Part shown: piece by piece, positions 1-6,430 of the stretch
Layout of the letters: every line of letters starts with the position of its first letter
Position numbering within the stretch: the first letter of the stretch is position 1
Source: Paludibacter sp. UBA6032
GTDB lineage: Bacteria; Bacteroidota; Bacteroidia; Bacteroidales; Paludibacteraceae
DNA length: 64,000 nucleotides
Direction: 5' to 3'
Assembly (NCBI GenBank): GCA_002427885.1
Contig: DIZI01000032.1
Coordinates: forward strand, 1-64,000
The notes under the pieces: generated by a model
What the model was told of the DNA's origin: nothing
The model's database searches: none
The model's input: the letters and a program-made list of their open reading frames with translations, nothing else
Position numbers and translations under genes: made by a program

Positions 1-13
1 TAGGCGTGTGTTA
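1..13. repeat. Right end of an attC-like hairpin, cut by the window edge
   Basis: These 13 bases (TAGGCGTGTGTTA) are identical to the last 13 bases of the complete attC-like hairpin at 617-743. They therefore look like the end of a second copy whose body lies to the left of the window. The adjoining bases TTATGGGC (11-18) are complementary to GCCCATAA (612-619) on the other side of the first small gene, as expected for the two ends of one cassette. Confidence 0.5.
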
Positions 14-26
14 TGGGCTAGGTTTT

Positions 27-563
27 TTATTGCTTCGTTTTTATTATTGACTTTATGAATGTTATTTGGTCACTTCTCATATTGTCTTGATCTTCACCAT
101 ACAAAACAATTAAGGAAGAAATATAAAGTTTGTCGTTATAAATAAATAGTATCTGACGAGTACTTCGTGGTTGTGTTCTTGGCTTTTCTTTTTCTCCACT
201 TGTTCTGTATTTAATCACCGCCAATTGAACATTGTCAATATTGTCAAAATATAATACGATATTATCTTTAGCTTTATAGTCTTCTTCAAGATAGTCATCA
301 ATTCTTAAGTCTTGTCTAATACCAACAATTTCGTCGCTAACAATTTGATTTAATGATTTATTCACTGATTTGTCTAAATTCGAAGCTCCAATAAACATAA
401 TCGCTTGTGGTTCTCCAGTCGTAGAAAATGGAATTGGAGCTTTCTTTTTACTTGTCAGTTGTATATCATGTTCAAGATACTTTATATCCCAGTCATGCTT
501 GAAGTTTACATTCTGAGCATTCAGTCCGAGTGTTATGAAACACAATAAATATAAAATTTTCAT
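27..563 (-). CDS. Small secreted protein of unknown function (cassette gene 1)
   Basis: The frame stays open back to 731, but that upstream stretch runs through the attC-like hairpin. The start chosen here is the ATG at 563, because it opens a convincing signal peptide (MKILYLLCFITLGLNAQ). This gives about 178 residues. The mature part is hydrophilic and rich in Asp, Lys and Ile, with no catalytic motif that I recognise. The gene lies between complementary 8-base ends (11-18 and 612-619), the same arrangement as its neighbour, so both look like exchangeable cassettes. I do not recognise the family. Export to the periplasm or surface is inferred only from the signal peptide. Confidence 0.6.
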   Translation of the reverse strand: MKILYLLCFITLGLNAQNVNFKHDWDIKYLEHDIQLTSKKKAPIPFSTTGEPQAIMFIGASNLDKSVNKSLNQIVSDEIVGIRQDLRIDDYLEEDYKAKDNIVLYFDNIDNVQLAVIKYRTSGEKEKPRTQPRSTRQILFIYNDKLYISSLIVLYGEDQDNMRSDQITFIKSIIKTKQ

Positions 564-616
564 TCTTCTCAAAGTTGCCAATATTGTTGTCTTTATTTTT
601 TTTCTAAACTTGCCCA

Positions 617-743
617 TAACGACCGAGGCTATGGGCATTTGGCGGTTTGCGGGAGCATTCGCTGTCGTGAAACGACAAAGTGAATGCGGGAGCAAAGACC
701 GCTGAATGCACGTCAGCCAGCCAATGAACATAGGCGTGTGTTA
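617..743. repeat. attC-like 127-nt imperfect hairpin between two cassette genes
   Basis: The segment begins with TAAC and ends with GTTA and folds almost end to end. The apex GTCGT (664-668) pairs with ACGAC (672-676) around a GAA loop. GCATTCGCT (655-663) pairs with AGTGAATGC (679-687) with one mismatch. GCGGTTTGC (642-650) pairs with GCAAAGACCGC (692-702) with a two-base bulge. The outer arm 628-643 pairs imperfectly with 721-735. Length and end bases resemble long integron attC sites such as Vibrio repeats, but the terminal heptamers do not match the RYYYAAC/GTTRRRY consensus exactly. A MITE-like hairpin repeat is the alternative. Confidence 0.5.
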
Positions 744-751
744 GCAGCAGG

Positions 752-1528
752 TTATTTGTTCAGTTCTGCAATTTCGTTGTCTTTTGGAGATTCAACTTTA
801 TAATATGTAAATTCGTCAGAACCTTTATACCAGCGATATCTTACTTCTTTGAAACGAAATTGAGTCATAACGTCAATAAGAGTTCTTTGTGTTTCTGCTA
901 TACCTTTGTTACTTGCGAAAATTCCACTCGTTAAGTTCATTGTTTCATGTTTCGCACCCTGAGTGGAAACATAAATGTCATTTTCCCAAAGTTTGTCAGC
1001 CGCGACTTTTCCGTAGTTTTTTCTCATTTGAGGGAATTCTTTAATTTGCAATGCAACTACCTTCTTTTTCAAATCAGCTGCAAGTTCATTTACTGTTTTG
1101 TCTGTTGAACTTTCTCCCTCTTTAATAATTGTTGCCCATACAGAGAATAATACAACTTCCATCTGTAAGCCTTCAACACTGTTTTCATATGTGCTATTGT
1201 CAAAAGGTTTCTTAAAACTTGCGATTTCTCGCTCTAATTGTTGCTTTAATGAATCAGTTTTTGATAAAGTTGGTTTTTCAGTTCCAACTTCAGTCGAGTC
1301 AGCAGTTGCAGAATTATTTGTGGAAGTCTCTGTGTTCTCACCAAATTGCGCAATAACAATTAATCCAATTAATACCGTAACAGTTATTTTCCAACCTTTT
1401 TTTATAGTCGAGTTCTTCCATAAAGCGTAAAGTCCTACGGGGAAAAAGAAAATACATAAAAGGACTACGACCCAAGTGTTGTCATACCATTTTTTTTCGT
1501 TTTTTTCAGGAGAATAGTTTGTTTCCAT
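752..1528 (-). CDS. Two-helix membrane-anchored protein of unknown function (cassette gene 2)
   Basis: This 258-residue protein has a short charged N-terminus (METNYSPEKNEKKWYDN), a hydrophobic helix at about residues 18-38 with a conserved-looking FFPVGLYALWK turn, and a second helix at about 47-62. It then has a Ser/Thr-rich linker and a soluble domain from about 85 to the end. The N-terminal hairpin resembles the small membrane modules found on many Bacteroidota cassette-type hypothetical proteins. The soluble domain has no motif that I recognise. The gene is flanked by TTAGCAGC (741-748) and GCTGCTAA (1596-1603), which are complementary, as are the ends of the neighbouring cassette. No function can be assigned. 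Confidence 0.65.
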   Translation of the reverse strand: METNYSPEKNEKKWYDNTWVVVLLCIFFFPVGLYALWKNSTIKKGWKITVTVLIGLIVIAQFGENTETSTNNSATADSTEVGTEKPTLSKTDSLKQQLEREIASFKKPFDNSTYENSVEGLQMEVVLFSVWATIIKEGESSTDKTVNELAADLKKKVVALQIKEFPQMRKNYGKVAADKLWENDIYVSTQGAKHETMNLTSGIFASNKGIAETQRTLIDVMTQFRFKEVRYRWYKGSDEFTYYKVESPKDNEIAELNK

Positions 1529-1590
1529 GTTTAATTGTTTTTATTTGTTGATTAATAATTTCGGTCGTTACTATGCGTTTTTATTTTTAT

Positions 1591-1609
1591 AACTTGCTGC
1601 TAACACGTG
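1591..1609. repeat. Outer end of cassette 2
   Basis: The bases GCTGCTAAC here are the reverse complement of GTTAGCAGC at the other end of cassette 2 (740-748). No 127-nt hairpin follows TAAC at 1601-1604, so on this side the cassette abuts a different sequence. Confidence 0.45.
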
Positions 1610-1655
1610 TATATGTCCAGTTTAAAATGGATATGCCCAGTTTACTGGACATATA
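1610..1655. repeat. 20-bp direct repeat inside an 11-bp inverted repeat
   Basis: ATATGTCCAGTTTAAAATGG (1611-1630) is followed directly by a diverged copy beginning ATATGCCCAGTTTA (1631-1650). TATATGTCCAG (1610-1620) is the reverse complement of CTGGACATATA (1645-1655). The element lies just outside cassette 2. Its role is unknown. Confidence 0.5.
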
Positions 1656-1985
1656 TCACCTGTATGCTTTGATTTAAAATCTTATAGTTTGTTGATATAT
1701 AGATAAATATAAAAACAACCATATTTTAGCCTACCGGGTATATCCAACTTATTAAAATTGAGTTGAAGTGTATGTTTCAGCTTTCGCACTTAATATTTTT
1801 CCAAAGATAGAAACTATTCTTCACATGTACGATACATTTTTTAATTAATTTCCAATTTGTCTGATAAGCTTATTATCTAATCGAATCTTATAGTTGTTAT
1901 ACGTTTATATATTCTGTTGAATCAGCATTTTTCATATACCTGAAGATTTTGTCAAGAGTACAAATCCATACCTCCTTTATAGAAA
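1656..1985. other. Non-coding stretch with no recognisable feature
   Basis: About 330 AT-rich bases between the cassette pair and a terminator-like hairpin. I see no convincing open frame, RNA gene or repeat here. Confidence 0.5.
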
Positions 1986-2016
1986 ATTCCCCCGGCTTGA
2001 ACCTTGCCGGGGGAAT
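1986..2016 (-). terminator. Strong GC hairpin, probable minus-strand terminator
   Basis: ATTCCCCCGGC (1986-1996) and GCCGGGGGAAT (2006-2016) form an 11-bp stem with a 9-base loop. On the minus strand it is followed by TTTTCT. It lies about 540 bases beyond the end of larC and has no obvious gene of its own, unless the relic frame at 2096-2284 is transcribed. Confidence 0.5.
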
Positions 2017-2095
2017 AATCGGGAAAATAGCTTAGTAGTGAACCGTACTATTTGTTTTGTCAGAGTTTTTCAAATGCTGCCACTTTTATTCCCTT

Positions 2096-2284
2096 TTATT
2101 TGCTTTCACTTTTTGTCAAGTGCTTTCCTTTAGTATTGTTTATCGTTTTCGTCGCCACACATTCCTTATGCTGTCTAAGGTGGTTCATGTATTTTTTGCC
2201 GTACGACCCGTTTATTTTCACTGCAGACTCGTTTGTTTTGTAACAAATCCCGTTTTCTTTGTCGCACGATTCGTTATCTTTCAC
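2096..2284 (-). pseudogene. Possible relic or tiny heptapeptide-repeat protein
   Basis: An open minus-strand frame of 62 codons with a GTG start and no signal for translation. Its first half follows a seven-residue period in which Lys-x-Asn recurs (CDKENGI, CYKTNES, AVKINGS), because the DNA is a 21-bp tandem repeat. No ATG start or promoter was found. It may be a decayed piece of a longer repeat protein, or the repeat may simply keep the frame open by chance. Coding is doubtful. Confidence 0.25.
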
Positions 2285-2313
2285 GTACGTGTCGTTTTCT
2301 TATACTGCAGATG
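2188..2313. repeat. Degenerate 21-bp tandem repeat, six units
   Basis: Units begin at 2188, 2209, 2230, 2251, 2272 and 2293, exactly 21 bases apart. The last five share CGTT at the start, a T-rich middle, and in most cases a GCA or GTA near the end. The period is a multiple of three, so the repeat could have been coding. Confidence 0.6.
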
Positions 2314-2390
2314 TTTCCCCGGAATAATTTGTTCGGTAGATCTAACTTGAAATTATGTATTATTAAATCTACCGGACGCAGTTTTTTTTG

Positions 2391-2429
2391 CAAAAAAGAA
2401 TTGCTCAAAAACAGGGGTCTTTGAGCAAT
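2391..2429 (-). terminator. Intrinsic terminator of the nickel/lar operon
   Basis: ATTGCTCAAA (2400-2409) pairs with TTTGAGCAAT (2420-2429) around a 10-base loop. On the minus strand the stem is followed by TTCTTTTTT (2399-2391). It lies about 120 bases after the larC stop and is the natural end of that transcript. Confidence 0.75.
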
Positions 2430-2551
2430 CAACTTATGCAAATACTTCAGCAAATGAAATTGTTTATCAAATGATTTTTAGCTGATATTTCCAAATGCTT
2501 TCTTCATTTAATCAAGAATATATCCGGTTCGATGGGCTGTGGATTAAGTTC

Positions 2552-2977
2552 TTATTTTTGTTTTTCCACTTCTGCCATTATCTCGTTGATAACCTGAATC
2601 AATGGAAGATGGACGGTTTCGGCTATCTGACGACATTCTTCATATTCGGGTGCAAATTTCAGCAGTTTAGCGTTTCTGTAAGCAAACTTCACGGTCACTT
2701 CTCCAAAACGTGTGACTACTTTCTTCAGTTCACGTTGTAACTCTTCGCGTTCAACCATGTATTTACGGATACCCAGTGTAGTGGTTTCTGTGAAAATAAT
2801 TTCCTCCAGTTGTTCTACCGTTTCTTCGTTGCACAGAACGCTCAGGATATTGGCCGGACGGTTCTTCTTCATAGTTATTGGAGTAACAAATACATCCAAA
2901 GCTTTATTATCAAGCAATTTTGGAAACAAATACGAATAGATTTCGGGATTCATATTATCGATATTGGTTTCCATCAT
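2552..2977 (-). CDS. larC: LarC C-terminal half (nickel-pincer cofactor nickel insertase)
   Basis: LarC inserts nickel into the pyridinium-3,5-dithiocarboxylate mononucleotide cofactor in a CTP-dependent step. This frame carries the family's conserved start METNIDNMNPE, the ALDVFVTPITMKKNRP segment, and the RKYMVEREELQRE helix with HxGxVxxKFA-like sequence (GEVTVKFAYRN). It lies in the -1 frame relative to the upstream half. Reading back through the A10 run joins the halves smoothly as KKSGTLIMMETNID, giving a protein of about 430 residues, the usual LarC length. The ATG at 2977 lies two bases after the upstream stop, so separate translation is also possible. In Lactobacillus plantarum LarC is likewise produced from larC1/larC2 by programmed frameshifting. 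Confidence 0.85.
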   Translation of the reverse strand: MMETNIDNMNPEIYSYLFPKLLDNKALDVFVTPITMKKNRPANILSVLCNEETVEQLEEIIFTETTTLGIRKYMVEREELQRELKKVVTRFGEVTVKFAYRNAKLLKFAPEYEECRQIAETVHLPLIQVINEIMAEVEKQK

Positions 2978-2979
2978 GA

Positions 2980-3840
2980 TCAGTGTACCGGACTTTTTTT
3001 TTTACCGACGATCACTCGTAGCACATTGGGCGTTTCCATATCGCGCTTGCCTAATCCATAGCCCATTTTTTCAATCGTAAATTCGGGCATACTGCCAAAT
3101 TCAGAACAAAGAGCCTTAACAATGGCAGCACCGGTAGGTGTGGTTAATTCTTTTTTGGCATTTTGACTGTAAACGGGTACGCCTTTCAGGATTTCCAGGG
3201 TGGCCGGCGCAGGCACCGGGAAAATACCATGTTCGCAATGCACAAATCCACTTCCAAGATTAATTTCCGAACAGTGTATTTCATCCACTTGCAGCATTTC
3301 TACACAAATGGCAGCACCAATAATATCTACAATTGAGTCAACCGCTCCAATTTCATGAAAATGGACTTCGTCTATTCCTTTCGCGTGAATTTTAGCTTCC
3401 GCTTCGGCAACGATATAAAATATCTTTTTACTGTTCGTTTTTACAAACTCACTTAAATCACTACTTTCAATAATCGAGTATATATCGCCAAGATTACGGG
3501 TGTGTGAATGGTCGTGCGACTTTTCTACCAAATGTTCATGACTGTGATTGTGCCCATGATCGTGGTCATGATGATGGTCGTGGAGCTCATCTTCATGAGT
3601 ATGAGCATGTGAATGTTCATCTTGGGTATCTTCCTGCTTCGTGAGATGAACCGTAAAATCGGTACCCGATATTCCATTTTTCAACCCCTTTTTAATTTCA
3701 ACTTCGAATTCATTAAGATTTATCTTGCTTAATTCGGCTAAGAAAAGTTGTTGATCGATGCCCAGATCCAGTAAAGCTCCAATAGTCATATCGCCACTAA
3801 TGCCCGAGAAGCAATCGAAATATAAAATTCGTTTTTCCAT
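2980..3840 (-). CDS. larC: LarC N-terminal half (nickel-pincer cofactor nickel insertase)
   Basis: The 286-residue frame starts with the family hallmark ILYFDCFSGISGDM and contains VHFHEIGAVDSIVDIIGA and TTPTGAAIVKAL, all typical of LarC. Between about residues 72 and 115 is a strongly His-rich stretch (for example HDHHHDHDHGHNHSHEH), which is common in nickel-handling proteins and may store or deliver nickel. The frame ends VIVGKKKSPVH, where family members instead continue into the METNID segment. Continuation requires a -1 shift at the A10 run (2994-3003). It is the third lar gene of a minus-strand operon, separated from larB by a heptamer repeat. A one-base assembly error is the main alternative explanation for the split. 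Confidence 0.9.
   Translation of the reverse strand: MEKRILYFDCFSGISGDMTIGALLDLGIDQQLFLAELSKINLNEFEVEIKKGLKNGISGTDFTVHLTKQEDTQDEHSHAHTHEDELHDHHHDHDHGHNHSHEHLVEKSHDHSHTRNLGDIYSIIESSDLSEFVKTNSKKIFYIVAEAEAKIHAKGIDEVHFHEIGAVDSIVDIIGAAICVEMLQVDEIHCSEINLGSGFVHCEHGIFPVPAPATLEILKGVPVYSQNAKKELTTPTGAAIVKALCSEFGSMPEFTIEKMGYGLGKRDMETPNVLRVIVGKKKSPVH
2994..3003 (-). other. A10 slippery run at the larC frame junction
   Basis: On the minus strand larC reads GGT AAA AAA AAA AGT CCG GTA CAC TGA. Sliding back one base in the A run gives AAA AAG TCC GGT ACA CTG ATC ATG ATG GAA, which enters the frame of the C-terminal half. The site suits either -1 ribosomal frameshifting or RNA polymerase slippage to A11. It could also be a homopolymer sequencing error. 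Confidence 0.7.
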
Positions 3841-3870
3841 TCTGTTTCTTATAAAAAATGAGATATTAAA

Positions 3871-3982
3871 TATGAATTGTGAATTATGAATTGTGAATTA
3901 TGAATTATGAATTGTGAATTATGAATTGTGAATTATGAATTGTGAATTATGAATTATGAATTATGAATTATGAATTATGAAT
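3871..3982. repeat. Sixteen-copy heptamer tandem array between larB and larC
   Basis: The array is built from two versions, TATGAAT and TGTGAAT, which alternate irregularly (11 and 5 copies) with no other change. Its right end supplies the larB stop codon (3975-3977). Because the unit is seven bases long, copy-number change would not keep a reading frame, but the larB protein would change little. It could alter spacing or translation of larC in the shared transcript. Confidence 0.85.
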
Positions 3983-4739
3983 TATTTAACTCTATTTGCC
4001 GTATAATGGTTGCAGCTAAAAATCCGGCTCCAAAGCCGTTATCAATATTGACAACTCCCACCCCACTGGCACAACTATTGAGCATGGCCAGCAAAGCAGC
4101 CAATCCACCAAAGTTTGCACCATAACCAATGCTGGTAGGAACTGCAATGACAGGTTTGTCTGTCAACCCACCAATAACACTTGGCAAAGCGCCTTCCATT
4201 CCTGCCACGGCTATAATAACCTGAACATCATCCAGCCGGTATTTATTGGCCAGTAAACGATGGATACCTGCCACTCCCACATCATATAGCCGTTCGACCG
4301 TACAACCCAGTTTTTCGGCCGTAACTACAGCTTCTTCGGCCACCGGTATGTCCGAAGTACCTCCCGTAACAACCAATACACGTGATTTGCTTTTTGGAAT
4401 TTCCTTTTGTTGGATAAAAATGGTTCGGGCTTCAGGATAATATTCCATGTTTTCAGCCATGTCTTTGATGGCTTCGTAAATTGACTTTTCGGCTCTGCTG
4501 GCCATAATGTTAGTGCCCATTACCAACAAACGTTCTATAATACCACGAATTTGTTCAATGGTTTTCCCCGGACAAAAAATCACTTCGGGATAACCGGTTC
4601 TGATTTCCCTGTGATGATCCACTTTAGCATAGCCTAAATCTTCGAAAGGAAGTTGTTTCAATTGACCAACTGCCTCGTCGATATCCAGATTTCCGTCCTT
4701 TACCTTTTTTAACAGCGTTAGTATTTCTTCTTCAGTCAT
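3975..4739 (-). CDS. larB: LarB, nicotinate adenine dinucleotide carboxylase/hydrolase
   Basis: LarB starts nickel-pincer cofactor synthesis by carboxylating nicotinic acid adenine dinucleotide at C5 and releasing AMP. The 254-residue protein has the expected architecture. The N-terminal part contains DHHREIRTGYPEVIFCPGKT. The C-terminal PurE-like domain runs from about residue 118 with VVTGGTSDIPVAEEA, VAGMEGALPSVIGGL and the end segment NIDNGFGAGFLAA. Length matches the family. Its ATG overlaps the end of larE by eight bases, so the two are probably translationally coupled. The last residues and stop codon fall inside the heptamer array. Confidence 0.93.
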   Translation of the reverse strand: MTEEEILTLLKKVKDGNLDIDEAVGQLKQLPFEDLGYAKVDHHREIRTGYPEVIFCPGKTIEQIRGIIERLLVMGTNIMASRAEKSIYEAIKDMAENMEYYPEARTIFIQQKEIPKSKSRVLVVTGGTSDIPVAEEAVVTAEKLGCTVERLYDVGVAGIHRLLANKYRLDDVQVIIAVAGMEGALPSVIGGLTDKPVIAVPTSIGYGANFGGLAALLAMLNSCASGVGVVNIDNGFGAGFLAATIIRQIELNNS

Positions 4740-5553
4740 TCTTTTCAGGTTTAGTAATGTTCCGGTTCAGACTTCCTGTTATATACCCTTCTAATTCGAC
4801 ACAAACATATTGATAACCGTAGGATTTCAATTGTTTGGAAATATTGTCGAGCAGTTTCTCATCAAATAATTTGGTACGTTCCTCCGGGCTCACTTCGATG
4901 CGTGCCATATCACCATGACTCCGTACACGAAATTGAACAAATCCCAACGACCGCATATAATCTTCCGATTTATCAATTTTAGTAAGTTTTTCGATGGTAA
5001 TACGTTCGCCGTAAGGAACACGTGAACCCAGGCACGCCAGCGCAGGTTTATTCCAGGTGCGTAAGCCCAGTTGGTGCGAAAGTTCACGAATATCGCTCTT
5101 GGTCAGGCCGGCCATTCGAAGCGGACTAATCACTTTCAGCTCGCTCAGCGCCTGAAGTCCGGGACGGTAATCGGACATATCGTCCATATTGGAACCATCG
5201 AAAACGTATTTGATACCTACTTCTTTCGCTTTTTCAAGTATCTTGGTAAATTCCGTTTTTTTACAAAAGTAGCATCTGTTCACCGGATTTGCCAGCACAT
5301 CATCGGCTATTTCATCTTCGTATATTTTATAATGTGTAATACCGATTTCCTGAGCCAAATCTTCTGCATCTTTCATTTCCGATTTTGCATTCATTGCCGA
5401 AACCAATGTTATAGCTATTGAATTTTCTTTCAACACATCATATCCCACTTTGGAGAGTAAGGTGCTGTCTACACCCCCCGAAAAAGCCACGGCGGCTTTA
5501 CCTGTTTCGGAAATTATTGTTTTAAGTTTCTCATATTTATCTTGTAGTTCCAT
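4732..5553 (-). CDS. larE: LarE, sulfur transferase for the nickel-pincer cofactor
   Basis: LarE is an ATP-pyrophosphatase-type enzyme that converts the two carboxylates of the LarB product into thiocarboxylates. The P-loop SGGVDS is at residues 25-30. The family motif NRCYFCKK (Cys94, Cys97) and the segment NKPALACLGSRVPYG follow. Cys174 in that segment lies where L. plantarum LarE carries its sacrificial sulfur-donor cysteine (Cys176), so the same chemistry is likely, though an iron-sulfur type cannot be excluded by eye. It is the first lar gene, 65 bases after the nickel permease on the same strand, and overlaps larB. Confidence 0.93.
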   Translation of the reverse strand: MELQDKYEKLKTIISETGKAAVAFSGGVDSTLLSKVGYDVLKENSIAITLVSAMNAKSEMKDAEDLAQEIGITHYKIYEDEIADDVLANPVNRCYFCKKTEFTKILEKAKEVGIKYVFDGSNMDDMSDYRPGLQALSELKVISPLRMAGLTKSDIRELSHQLGLRTWNKPALACLGSRVPYGERITIEKLTKIDKSEDYMRSLGFVQFRVRSHGDMARIEVSPEERTKLFDEKLLDNISKQLKSYGYQYVCVELEGYITGSLNRNITKPEKND

Positions 5554-5618
5554 TTTTATCTATTTCAATTAACAAATTATTCTCAGAATACACATCCTAA
5601 GAATTTAAATATAAACGC

Positions 5619-6356
5619 TTACAGTCCTAAAAACTGGATGGCCATTCCACTGAGAAAAATGGCTGATCCTGCCAACGCGTGAGTGTATTTTTCCAATTTT
5701 TCTAATTTTACAAAACTTATTCCAGTGGTCATTAGAATCACAATCGTCGTCATGGTGGCAATGGTAACGATACCAAAAACGGCACTCACAGTTATTACCC
5801 CTAATGTGCTGTGCTCAAGCGCAGGAAACATGACTAGTGGTATCAGAGGCTCACAAGGTCCTAAAACAAAAATGATAAACAAAATCCAGGGAGTCAGACT
5901 TTTATAGTCTACTTTCTCGTTTGTCTCATCATTTTCGCCGGTGTGAATATGAGCATGTTCAACAAAATGAGTATGTTCATGAACATGCTTTTTTCCATTA
6001 AGATGAAAATGAGCATGTGTATGTGTTTTATTTTTGAGAGCTCTCCTTAATCCCCAAACCGCATAAGCCAAGCCAAAACCAATAAAAAGCCAACCTGCAA
6101 TATTTCCACGTAAAGACTCAAAATATTGCAATTTTGAAAGAGCTATGCCGGCTGCAATTCCAATAAACCCAATTAATATGGAACTGCCAACATGACCAAT
6201 ACCACAAAGAATAGTAATCCAAATGGTTTTGAGATTGCTCCATTTTCTGGCTTTCGATAGTACCACAAAAGGCAAATAATGATCGGGACCAAAAATAGTG
6301 TGCATGAAAGCGATTGATGCTGCTGTAAGACTTAAAATGGCAATTTGTGAATTCAT
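5619..6356 (-). CDS. NicO/UreH-type nickel transporter with His-rich loop
   Basis: A 245-residue inner-membrane protein with about six hydrophobic helices. The first helix carries HTIFGPDH (His19, Asp25, His26), a version of the nickel/cobalt transporter signature, and the second helix region contains a Gly-His pair (GIGHVGSS). A cytoplasmic or periplasmic loop at about residues 112-142 is packed with His (HTHAHFH, HVHEHTHFVEHAHIH), as in RcnA and other nickel permeases. A further motif LGPCEPLIPL resembles that seen in UreH-like proteins. Direction of transport is not certain. Sitting between nikR and larEBC, uptake for cofactor synthesis is the simpler reading, but efflux is possible. Confidence 0.75.
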   Translation of the reverse strand: MNSQIAILSLTAASIAFMHTIFGPDHYLPFVVLSKARKWSNLKTIWITILCGIGHVGSSILIGFIGIAAGIALSKLQYFESLRGNIAGWLFIGFGLAYAVWGLRRALKNKTHTHAHFHLNGKKHVHEHTHFVEHAHIHTGENDETNEKVDYKSLTPWILFIIFVLGPCEPLIPLVMFPALEHSTLGVITVSAVFGIVTIATMTTIVILMTTGISFVKLEKLEKYTHALAGSAIFLSGMAIQFLGL

Positions 6357-6394
6357 ATAGTTGTCAGAATTATTTTGTAATGTATTTTTATTGC

Positions 6395-6420
6395 TTACGG
6401 TTATAATCCAAATACCGTAA
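6395..6420. promoter_or_regulatory. Inverted repeat, candidate NikR operator in front of the permease
   Basis: TTACGGT (6395-6401) and ACCGTAA (6414-6420) are perfect inverted copies separated by 12 bases. The site ends 39 bases upstream of the permease ATG. Size and layout match NikR operators (two half-sites about two helical turns apart). A terminator for nikR is less likely because no T-run follows on the minus strand. Confidence 0.5.
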
Positions 6421-6430
6421 ATGAAAAAGA

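Noticed and set aside
2057..2350. A 97-codon plus-strand frame across the 21-bp repeat
   Set aside because: Phe/Val/Cys-rich reverse-frame product of the tandem repeat with no signal peptide logic or start signal.
2334..2374. An 8-bp hairpin (CGGTAGAT with ATCTACCG) as a terminator
   Set aside because: The loop is 25 bases and no T-run follows on either strand. The better terminator is at 2391-2429.
2980..3840. larC as a simple pseudogene
   Set aside because: Both halves keep all family motifs with no other damage, and the break falls exactly on a slippery A10 run. A regulated shift or a base-calling error is more likely.
3871..3982. A CRISPR array
   Set aside because: The repeat unit is seven bases with no spacers, so it is a simple tandem array.
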